This document shows positions 8,202-15,000 of a stretch of 15,000 bases of DNA, in pieces. The stretch's first letter is position 1. Every line of letters starts with the position of its first letter. The notes under the pieces were generated by a model. It saw only the letters and a program-made list of their open reading frames with translations. It made no database searches and was not told the DNA's origin. Position numbers and translations under genes: made by a program. The stretch is from Actinidia chinensis (taxonomy: Eukaryota; Streptophyta; Magnoliopsida; Ericales; Actinidiaceae), in contig VIGQ01002332.1 in the NCBI GenBank assembly GCA_009663005.1, positions 17,501-32,500 on the forward strand, in the 5' to 3' direction.

Positions 8202-9357
8202 CAGGAGCGGTAGCAAGTGCTCACCAGCAGGGGCTTAAGCCCCCCCTGACTTTTCAAAAAATTGCAAAAATTTTATTTTTAGTTTGATGTTACACTTTAG
8301 CCCCCTTTTAATTTAAAATATATTAAAAAAAATTAAAATGTTTGATTTGCGTCGCTATCGCCCCTAAAAATAGAGGATTTTTAAACCCTCGTAATAGATG
8401 TTATTCACAGATTCTCCTAAATATATTTTTGTGATGGGGTTGTGATCAGAAATTGCATTGATAAGGAGTTTAATGTTATTTAAGAAAAAAATAGGGGAGG
8501 GAGGTCTTGGAATTTCCAAAAACTAGAGATAAGGGAATTTAAGGATCCCCGAATCCAAATTATCCAATGGGAACAAATGTGTGCTTTCTCTTTTCAACAC
8601 CAATAAGCAAAAAGTTTATCTATTATATATGGGAAATGCTTAAAAAAAGCCTAGTGAACTTTGTTTAAGGTATGAGAATGTGTGAAAAATATATAGAAAA
8701 GTGTAAAGAGTGTATGAAAATATGTGAAAGTATATAGAAAAGTGTGAAAAGTATATCGAAAATCAAAAAAATTTGACATTTTGTGCTTAGCAAAACCCTT
8801 TTTATATTTGTTTAGATATGGGTGTGTACTTCAATAGTATAAAAAATTATTTCCAAAAACGAAAGTTACAAAGTTACAAATCAACCTTTGAAACAATCAG
8901 GGGATCTGAGTTCCAGAAAGAAAAACAAAGGTGCGAGAAAGTTTATTCCCATTTGTTTCTTAAAAATCTCTTTGTTTCTTTTTTATTGTTTGCTCTTATT
9001 TTTCTTACATTTGTGTTTTGATTTTTTTACAGACTTGTGTGCTCAAAGGGAACATACACTGACCTAGTTGCAACAAGAGAAGTGAAGAAACTAGTTCAGA
9101 GGATGAAGGTGCATACTCACTTGAATGACTGTTGTTCTTTCTCATTTGTTTTCTACTTGTGCTCTTTTTCAATTTTTTGTTAAGTGCAATTATTGTTAAT
9201 TGTCCTCTGGATATCTTAGTTTGGAAATCTTGTAATGTGGATGTATATGGCTTTTGTACTTGTGTTTAATTGGTGCTTTTATGATTTTTTTAATTCAGAA
9301 TATGAAATATTTTTCGGCTTTTAGGCCCCCAAACTAAAATTCTGGATCCGCACCTTG
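8202..9357. mobile_element. Non-autonomous hAT DNA transposon (1,156 bp)
   Basis: Flanked by a perfect 8-bp direct repeat, CTCCCATC, at 8194-8201 and 9358-9365, the hallmark of hAT insertion. The left end reads CAGGAGCGG and the right end, reverse-complemented, CAAGGTGCGG: imperfect terminal inverted repeats related to the CAGGGGCGG ends common in plant hATs. Both ends are followed by a subterminal GGGGC-rich patch (ggggcttaagcccccc on the left; ttgggggcctaaaa on the right, reverse-complemented). Between them is AT-rich DNA without a transposase. A short frame at 8818-9021 carries YFQKRKLQS, faintly like the start of TTF-type hAT transposases, followed by a T-rich stretch ending in ttttttacag that could be an old intron end; this is weak. 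It would need transposase supplied in trans. Confidence 0.85.
8681..8763. repeat. Two-copy tandem repeat (about 42 bp) inside the hAT element
   Basis: Two adjacent units of 42 and 41 bp share tgtgaaa-tatatagaaaagtgt followed by a gtgta/gtata-rich half. Copy one begins at 8681 and copy two at 8723. Local duplication within the non-coding interior is the simplest reading. Confidence 0.6.
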
Positions 9358-9365
9358 CTCCCATC
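9358..9365 (+). repeat. hAT target-site duplication, right copy (CTCCCATC)
   Basis: The sequence is identical to the copy at 8194-8201 and follows CCGCACCTTG directly. No mismatch, which suggests the hAT insertion is younger than the LTR it sits in, whose own duplication has one mismatch. Confidence 0.88.
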
Positions 9366-9384
9366 ACTCACACACACCAATACA

Positions 9385-9487
9385 TGGCAAAAGGAGGAGG
9401 GAGCGGAAATAGAGAGCGAGAAAGAGAAGGGAAAGAAAGAAAAGGAAAAGAAAGAAAGAAGAGGAAGGAGGAGGGAAAGAGGAAATA
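9385..9487 (+). repeat. Purine-rich tract in the 7881-11434 LTR
   Basis: About 100 bases of almost only A and G (gaaagaaagaaaaggaaaag-like units) just right of the hAT. The open frames over it (Glu/Lys-rich on plus, Phe/Ser/Leu-rich on minus) are low-complexity shadows. The other LTR-like element here (5551-6708) carries a comparable tract at a similar distance from its start. Confidence 0.7.
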
Positions 9488-9675
9488 AGTTATTTCTTAT
9501 TAAGGGTAAACTAAATTTTTCTCCATTTGATTTGATAACTTCTGCCATTTGAACTTATTATGGAACCTCATGTTTGTGTAAATAATCTTTGAAATATTCA
9601 AAATTTTTCCTTTGAAACCCTTTGAGAATCAAATTCGATAAATTAGGATCCTTAGTGTACATGGACTAGCAGTAG

Positions 9676-10190
9676 TATTTTAGTTTATACACTCTCATAC
9701 GATATCCGGTTTGACTTGATTCAAAGTGCATAGAAAAGCTATTTACATAATCTACAACTTTAATGCAAAGTGTTTTTCCTAAGTCATTGGTTTAATAGCT
9801 CCACCTAGACTTGAAATTTGAAGGACAACTAATTCATTGTTGTAAAAAATTGTCAGTTAGTATTTTGGTCATAACTCTCTCAATGTTATCCAATTGACTA
9901 ATTCAAGTTGTATACGAAAGAGAGATTTAAAAATATACAACTTTCATGTAAGTGTTTTTTCCGAATTCATAACGTTTATTAGCCGAAATAGGCTTGTAAT
10001 TCGGCAGGTTGATTACATTCATTTGGAAGAACGCAGTTCGTATTTGGGTATAACATCTCATATGTTATACGTTTGATGATTCAGTTGCATACAAAAGATA
10101 TTTCAAATACCTACAAACTTTTATGTTGAGTATTTTTCCTAATTCCGAGGTTTATTAGCTCAAAATAGGCTTGGAAGTCAAGCTAGGAAA
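9676..10190 (+). repeat. Three diverged tandem repeats of about 180 bp inside the LTR
   Basis: Units begin near 9676, 9862 and 10043. Each runs in the same order: ttttggtcataactctctca-like start, a ttgattcaagttgcatac-like part, ctacaactttcatgtaaagt-like part, tttttcctaattcat and tttattagctcgaaataggc-like end. Matching landmarks are at 9675/9861/10043 (start), 9716/9895/10075 (gattca box), 9750/9940/10111 (tacaactt box) and 9773/9954/10130 (tttttcct). The units are non-coding and clearly diverged from one another. Confidence 0.75.
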
Positions 10191-11577
10191 TCTGTCTCGT
10201 CCTGTACTCATTAGCATTTTCCCCGACCTCCCGACCGGTCCAGATTGTTCAAACTGTTTAAAACCTCAATTGTTTTACAAATTTGAAGACTTAAATCGGT
10301 TGTCTATACCCTGGTCAATCCCGACACTCCCCCATCACTTTTTTCTGACCTTGACACCGTACACAAAATAATATTTTGAATTGAATAAAGATGTATGAAA
10401 TTATAATAGAATACTAAGTTGTATAATTATAACTTTAAATAGGACGCGAAAATGAGGGACCACCGCACCCTACTACGAGTGGATCGGGAAGGGCGTAAAC
10501 ACGCGTAAGGTGAGTCTTGTTATGTTTTACTTATTTAAAAATATTTTGAATAATGAAGCAGTGTGTAGTGTAAAAACTTATGTTTTATGTTAAAAGTATG
10601 CTATGTTTTAATTGTGCCATGAAATGTAAAAGAAATAGTTTGTGAATGAAAGTATGATTTTAGACGATACATGGTTCCAACGATGCCCCGACGCTAGGGA
10701 AAAGAATATAGCGGGTGCGATGTAATGAGGAGACATTGCCAGATGGTTTAGAATGATATCATGCCATTTATATTATTGCGGTTGCTCCCTAATTCTAGGG
10801 ATCGGTGAAGGGATATGTGTTGCAAGTTGTCAATCGATAGGATTACTGATCTTGATTATAATATTTTTCAAAATTGATAGTTTGGCCTCAAAGAGGCCAA
10901 TGATTGAAATAAAATGATTGATAAAAGAGCAATGTTTTTAAGTATGAAATGGATATTTATGTTGTACATTTTCATGGGCACATGTATGCTTAATATAAGT
11001 TGACTCACACTAGTCTAGTACTTAAGAAGTAAGTGGACGTTAAACATTTCAGGTAATGAGAACGATGACGAGCACAAATGAGAAGAGACGACGACTTCTA
11101 GCGGTATGTTTTGGATAACCTTGTTAGGTATTAGTATAGAATGTATATTTTTGACGGTTGTGTCGGGCATTATGGCTAGAACTGTGAATTATAATTATGT
11201 ATATTCAGGATGAATGTAATAAAATTATAATGGTATGGGCACACAACATTCTGGATATTTTAATTTTATTCCGCATATATGTTTTTTTTATTTCATTCAA
11301 GCATGTACTATTGAATGATAAGAAATCCCCAAACTGAGACATTTAGTAGGCCTTAGTGGGTGGATCTCACTGGCCAGTCACGTGGCACCTAAAATATAGG
11401 TGGAGCCAAGTAGATAATGGGTCAGGTCGTGACACATATCTTAGCTGAACCCAGACGGGGAAGCTACTGATGGCCTCATTTTCGAACTTGAAGAGGCGCG
11501 GCATTGGCTTCAGTAGAAGGGGCCTTCCATAGATGATGTAAGTCCCATTCCCCAAGACACTGACCTTGTCGTCGTCT

Positions 11578-11615
11578 GAGGAAAACTGAAAAATGAGAGG
11601 AAAACTGAAAAATGA
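11578..11615. repeat. Perfect 19-bp tandem duplication in LINE ORF1
   Basis: GAGGAAAACTGAAAAATGA occurs twice head to tail (11578-11596 and 11597-11615). With a single copy the minus strand would read [14 protein letters not shown] without interruption in the DUF4283 region. The extra 19 bases shift the frame. Replication slippage or a repair filler is the likely cause. Confidence 0.92.
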
Positions 11616-11884
11616 GCCATCCACTCCCATGACGCTTAACATTTTGACTTGAACCTTCCATGAGTTCGTACTTTAACTAAGGGCTTGCTTCCCTGGAAAT
11701 CTTCCACTAAAGCATCCCATTAGACATCATTCCCAAAAGAAATCTGACTCTTGGATGTCCTCCAATTCTATTATGGCCATCTCCTCATCTTGATTAAAGA
11801 GCTCTAACTTGTTGTCTTCGGTTGGCATTTGGTTACTAGTAAACGGACCAGCAAAGGATAAGTTCTTCCTTTGTACTTTTCCCG

Positions 11885-11926
11885 CTTCCCTTTCCTCCCC
11901 AGCAGCTTCTCTTTCCTCTCCAGCAG
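11885..11926 (-). repeat. 21-bp in-frame tandem repeat encoding AGEEREA in ORF1 leader
   Basis: Two 21-bp units, CTTCCCTTTCCTCCCCAGCAG and CTTCTCTTTCCTCTCCAGCAG, differ at two positions and each add seven residues to the acidic leader of LINE ORF1. Length is a multiple of three, so unlike the 19-bp duplication it keeps the frame and could predate element death. Confidence 0.75.
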
Positions 11927-12221
11927 TCGAGGGTTCGCACTGTGTAATCCTAGTTTTCACTAAGGCATTCTGTCGAACACTTGGTGGGCTGACAGGGATA
12001 ACTGGGAATTTTGCTGCATCAACTTCATCTGGGATTGGTTCCTTCTCAAAATCATCCTTATCAGACTCACATATCTCACTAGAACCAGCATAAGAAGCTG
12101 ACTTAGCATCTAGAGTTCCAGATTCGGACATAATGGCTATTGACCGTCCATCTATCTCAATATGTCGGATTGAAACAGACCCTTGTCCCCCTTTGTTGGG
12201 TTTGTTTTTGCCCTTAGCCAT

Positions 12222-12864
12222 TTTACAACTAGAGTCAACAATACGTCATCAAGCTCTGATTCAAATCGAAAATATACAAAACCCAGAGAACAACAAACCC
12301 AGCAATAGCAACCCAAGTTCAGCACTAACACGCCCCACAGCAATAACAGACCCAAAGCCCAGTAGTAACAACAACAAAGATAAGACCAGAAATAACGCAG
12401 GAATACCTCTGGTTTTAGTCCCCGTGTATACACAAATCTGGGATTTCAAAAACAGCGACCAGCTTCGTTCCCTTTGTCCAGAAAGCAGCAAACCAGAAAC
12501 TTGTCTTTGTTCGCAACAGCTCAGCATGGAAATGCCAGAACCAAGGTCGAACAGTCCAGAAACTGCAGCAGATCTGCGTACTACAATGGCTGTGCACAGC
12601 AAAACGATGGTTCCAACCACTCAGTAGAACAGCAGTAGGCAGCTGAAGAACACTGCGTACAAGCTTGAGTCCCCAAATACTAGAGACCAGCTCCCAGAAA
12701 CCAGATCTAGGTCAGAACATCAACCTTGAAATTGCATATAAGTTGTTCCAAGATAAGAATCTTAGCAAAAATTATCAAGTCCCACAATCTGTCGAAGTGA
12801 AAGAAGAGGAAATCTGCAGGAATTTTTTTCAAGAACGCTGAAAGATTTTTCCGTGTAGCAAGGC
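12222..12864 (-). other. LINE 5' UTR (internal promoter region expected)
   Basis: About 640 bases upstream of the ORF1 ATG on the minus strand, rich in ctgctg, ttctgg and gtttctgg-type words, which is common in plant LINE leaders. Open frames on both strands here (12,133-12,627 plus; 12,152-12,620 minus) have low-complexity composition (Ser/Asn/Pro or Leu/Val-rich) and no recognisable domain. LINEs carry their RNA polymerase II promoter in this region, but I cannot point to a specific element. The 5' boundary at 12,864 rests on a 7-bp repeat only. Confidence 0.5.
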
Positions 12865-12943
12865 ACCAAATTTTTCTCTTGTTGTAGTTCAATCTTGTTT
12901 TAATTTGAATCATGATTTTTGTTTTAGCTATTGTAATGCATTA

Positions 12944-13182
12944 TACTCCGTCCTTCTATATTGCTAGTTCATTTTGAACATCCGTACTTTTTAATGGATC
13001 AACAAATTATATATTTTTTGTGAATAATTTTTGAGATTTTTTACACCAATTAAAATATCTCAATTAGTTTTTTTATACAAAATTTTTAAAATTATAAAAA
13101 TAATATAAATTAAAATTATAGATGATTTTTTGAGATATCCACAATAGTAAAAATGGACCAGCAATATAGGACGAAAATAGTA
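12944..13182. mobile_element. Tc1/mariner-type MITE (Stowaway-like), about 239 bp
   Basis: Ends are inverted repeats: the left reads TACTCCGTCC then TTCTATATTGCTAGTTCATT; the right, reverse-complemented, reads TACTATTTTCGTCC then TATATTGCTGGTCCATTT. The core TATATTGCTrGTyCATTTT matches with only two differences. Both ends carry TA, the Tc1/mariner target duplication, and CTCCGTCC is a usual Stowaway-class opening. The interior is AT-rich and non-coding. It lies just outside the LINE 5' end. Confidence 0.8.
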
Positions 13183-14150
13183 CTATTTATAAAAACATGA
13201 ATCTAATTATATAATCTATAATATAAGACTCAAATGTATTTGAATCTTCAAAATTATGTCCCACTGTTTACGGTTGAAATCCATTTGACTTAATCTAATG
13301 ACTGAGATTTCACCTGAGGTTATTTTTTTTCCATAAAAAATATCACTTCCTTTTTTTCAAATATGTAAGGCCCACATAGGTTGTGATTCAATGGCCAAAA
13401 ATCTCTAAAGATAGGAATAATTTTTACCCATTGAATTATTTTTTAGTGTGGACACAAAAAAAAACTAAAACACTCATTTATTTCCCTCTTATTTCTCCTA
13501 AACTAACAACATTTTTCCAAAATTATTATATTTTTTAATTTGTTCCCTATTTTGTAACAATATATATGTTCGTATATTCATATAATGTATTTCTTATCTG
13601 ACGTTTATATCTTATTTGTTTTTTATGTTGTAAAACTCTAACGAGTACGCATAAGAGGTGATCTTTTTTTCTTTTTTTTGACATAGTACCCATAGACACG
13701 GACAATTACTAATGAATTTATAATTGAAATATTTTTTTGAAATGTCGAACTAAAACACCAATTTACATACTTTAGAAAATATTATTATCACACAATTCTA
13801 AAATCATATTCGGTACAAAAAAATATGTTCCTATAATATTAGGCAAACACAAAACCTACCCATGAAAGATTTCACTCACTCTCACTCTTCAATGCAAACC
13901 CAATTCCAAGAGCTGTAGCTATTGGAAATTTGGAATCAAGGATACAGACTCTAAAAATGTTCAGCAAGGGTATAAAAGTACTACAGGGTCTAATTAGAGC
14001 TTGAATTTTGGAAACATGGGGATCATTAAAGATGGGAAAATATCTATCACGTCTAAAAAACCGATCATATATCAAAGAATAAGTAACGAATACCGCTCAA
14101 AAACTCAAAAATGATGAAAATCCAAGTAGCAATACCACATATTGTAAAGG
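13183..14150. other. AT-rich intergenic DNA, no gene recognised
   Basis: About 970 bases with many A and T runs. The only notable frame is minus 13,872-14,075 (67 codons, with DRYFPIFNDPHVSKIQ and PIATALGIGFAL), which I do not recognise and which has no supporting splice or promoter context. I see no transposon ends, RNA gene or other feature here that I could defend. Confidence 0.6.
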
Positions 14151-14152
14151 AA

Positions 14153-14177
14153 AAAAAAATTACTAAAGACGAAAAAA
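14153..14177. repeat. 25-bp direct repeat, copy 1 (ATTACTAAAGACG core)
   Basis: Seven A, TTACTAAAGACG, then six A, found again identically at 14539-14563. The shared GC-containing core makes chance unlikely despite the A-rich flanks. Copy 2 is part of an inverted repeat; copy 1 may be a truncated relative. Confidence 0.65.
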
Positions 14178-14491
14178 ATATTTGTTTATTTTTAAGTTTT
14201 TTTTATTTAGTATTTTTTTATAAATTATATAATTTATTTTTTATTTTCAGACTCATCTCGTTAAGAAGAATAAAAATTTTTTTTTTTACTAAAAGTAAAA
14301 ATAAAAAAATTCTTATCCTAAATTGGGCCTTAGTGTGAACACGAAGAATGACAGGGTAATAGGCCACTTCATGCCAGCTATAACTTGATGGTTAGTTTGT
14401 TCGTTTTAAATTATTTTTGAAATTTTAAATTTATTCATCATTTATAAAAAAAAATTAATTGACATATCACAATTTTATACTTTCTCGAATC

Positions 14492-14666
14492 CTTCTCAAC
14501 GAGTTGAATTTAAAAATATAATTTTTTATATAATTTTTAAAAAAATTACTAAAGACGAAAAAATTATTTTTGCTTGACAAATTAACTAAATTTTGTCTTT
14601 AATATTTTTTTTTAAAATTGAATAATGTTTTTTTATATTTTTTAAATTCTTCTCGTCGTCATGAGG
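14492..14666. repeat. Imperfect foldback (inverted repeat), MITE-like
   Basis: The left arm runs cttctcaacgag, aatttaaaaatata, then aaaaaaattactaaagacg up to about 14563. The right arm, reverse-complemented, gives gacgacgagaagaa, tttaaaaaatata, then aaaaatattaaagacaaaatt (14585-14664). Arms of about 70 bases surround a short loop near 14,565-14,585. No coding sense. Terminal duplications are not resolvable in the A/T-rich flanks. Confidence 0.55.
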
Positions 14667-14771
14667 AAACTAAAATAATTATATAATTTTTATCAAACAG
14701 TTATTTCAAAAAACTACAGCTAAAAAAACCCCTAAAAAAATTCTAAGGCCAAAACTGCATAAGTAACGTAG

Positions 14772-15000
14772 TAGGGTGTCCAAAAAACCAGCCGACCCGA
14801 CGCAGACCCAATAAACACTTTCGGGGAGTTTTAAATTTTTTGGGTCGGGTGCGGGTTGGGTTTAAAAAAATAAACCCGAAACAAAGTCGGGTCGGATGGC
14901 GGGTGACGTACAATTTTTAATTGGGTGGACCCGACCCGACCCGACCAATAAAAATAATAAAATTCTTTATTTTTTCAAATTTATGTAATGCTTTTCTATA
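14772..15000. mobile_element. Possible Ac-like hAT terminus with GGGTCGG subterminal repeats, runs off window
   Basis: From TAGGGTGTCC (14772) the sequence becomes locally GC-rich with clustered gacccgac / gggtcggg words in both orientations (14,793-14,945), against very AT-rich DNA on the left. Ac-family hAT elements begin TAGGG/CAGGG and carry clustered short subterminal motifs bound by transposase, so a hAT end is the best guess. The other end and target duplication are outside the window. A simple GGGTCGG-rich repeat is the alternative. Confidence 0.4.

Larger units (their letters stand above)
7881..11434 (+). mobile_element. Solo-LTR-like Ty3-type element (about 2.4 kb without its nested hAT) inside LINE ORF1
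   Basis: The segment starts TGTAATACCCCAACCC, ends GGGTCAGGTCGTGACA, and splits ORF1 between PVWVQLRY on the right and VPLNMWN on the left. These ends resemble those of Tekay/Del-class chromovirus LTRs, whose LTRs are long. Subtracting the nested hAT and its duplicated site leaves 2,390 bp. No gag, protease, RT or integrase is visible. Inside are a purine-rich tract, three diverged repeats of about 180 bp (9,676-10,190), and a GC-richer box near 10,441-10,520. I call it a solo LTR because it has single TG...CA ends, a near-perfect 5-bp duplication and no internal region. A large non-coding LARD-like element is the alternative. Confidence 0.65.
11435..12221 (-). pseudogene. LINE ORF1 N-terminal part with DUF4283-like domain
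   Basis: The ATG at 12221 (minus) opens MAKGKNKPNKGGQGSV, then an acidic Ser-rich leader with the repeated AGEEREA segment, to about residue 164 (ESDFFWE, TGA). After frame changes it goes on as [50 protein letters not shown] and [10 protein letters not shown], where the 7881-11434 element interrupts it. GRPLLLK...FPVWVQL is characteristic of the DUF4283 region found in plant LINE ORF1 proteins. The continuation is at 7880 downward (VPLNMWN). I chose this start because it is the first ATG of a basic leader in the right frame with a non-coding 5' UTR before it. A 19-bp tandem duplication at 11578-11615 breaks DUF4283. Confidence 0.85.
425..12864 (-). mobile_element. Full-length but degenerate plant L1-type LINE, split by three later insertions
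   Basis: Four minus-strand blocks follow one another in the order expected for one plant LINE: ORF1 N-part, ORF1 C-part, ORF2 endonuclease plus early RT, late RT plus zf-RVT, then 3' UTR and A-tail (poly-T on this strand at 425-440). At each break the coding sense picks up where it stopped, and each intervening segment is flanked by a short direct repeat. Without the insertions the ORF1 ATG to A-tail distance is about 5.4 kb, or about 6 kb with the 5' UTR. That is what the blocks show. That they descend from a single insertion, rather than four independent fragments, is inference, but a strong one. The 5' boundary is uncertain: I placed it at 12,864 because ACCAAAT at 12,865-12,871 recurs at 407-413. 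The element is dead, with stops and frameshifts in every block. Confidence 0.85.

Noticed and set aside
8818..9021. 67-codon plus-strand frame in the hAT element with YFQKRKLQS, faintly like a TTF-type transposase start
   Set aside because: Similarity is too short, no downstream transposase domain is present, and the element is too small. Mentioned only as a weak hint in the hAT entry.
10171..10371. 66-codon plus-strand frame inside the large LTR
   Set aside because: Begins in the third tandem repeat unit and has no homology I recognise. LTR interiors normally lack genes.
12133..12627. 164-codon plus-strand open frame, Ser/Asn/Pro-rich, and overlapping 93-119 codon minus-strand frames
   Set aside because: They lie over the LINE 5' UTR and the ORF1 start. 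Composition is biased, frames overlap on both strands and no domain is recognisable.
13872..14075. 67-codon minus-strand frame with PIATALGIGFAL
   Set aside because: It looks more protein-like than its surroundings, but I recognise no family and see no start context, splice sites or neighbouring exons, so it is not called as a gene.
14111..14338. 75-codon plus-strand frame, Lys/Phe/Ile-rich
   Set aside because: Consists of A/T runs read as Lys, Phe and Ile; overlaps the repeat at 14153-14177.
1..15000. Search for tRNA, rRNA, CRISPR, bacterial-type operons or a novel defence-like system
   Set aside because: No tRNA cloverleaf boxes, rRNA motifs, regularly spaced repeats with unique spacers, or gene clusters were seen. 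All coding sense belongs to a WNK remnant and a LINE.

Overview
This is nuclear DNA from a flowering plant, most likely a eudicot. It is AT-rich, has no continuous gene, and is dominated by transposons. The only trace of a host gene is the kinase-domain end of a WNK11-like protein kinase at 1-385. It is broken by two stop codons and a frameshift.

The central structure is one old L1-type (plant LINE) retrotransposon on the minus strand, running from about 12,860 down to the A-tail at 425. It has been cut into four blocks by three later insertions. In LINE order the blocks are: 5' UTR and ORF1 N-part (12,864-11,435; DUF4283-like); ORF1 C-part with a CCHC knuckle and the first codons of ORF2 (7,880-6,709); ORF2 endonuclease and first half of the reverse transcriptase (5,550-3,900); and the rest of the RT with the FADD motif, the zf-RVT domain, 3' UTR and A-tail (2,202-425). 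With the insertions and one copy of each target duplication removed, the distance from the ORF1 ATG to the A-tail is about 5.4 kb, normal for a complete plant LINE. Every block carries stops and frameshifts, so nothing here is functional.

The three insertions are: (i) 7,881-11,434, a solo-LTR-like element (TGTAATACCCC...GTCGTGACA), itself interrupted by a 1,156-bp hAT element at 8,202-9,357 with a perfect 8-bp target duplication; (ii) 5,551-6,708, another solo-LTR-like element flanked by ATAGC; (iii) 2,203-3,899, an LTR-derived AT-rich element of uncertain family flanked by ACATT. The nest is therefore LINE, then LTR, then hAT.

To the right of the LINE lie a 239-bp Tc1/mariner-type MITE (12,944-13,182), about 1.6 kb of AT-rich DNA with a foldback repeat, and at 14,772 the apparent start of another DNA transposon with GGGTCGG-rich subterminal repeats that runs off the window.

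I found no new gene system, RNA gene or CRISPR array. The value of the window is the readable insertion history and a few small mutational events inside it. All family assignments rest on motif recognition from the sequence, not on database searches.
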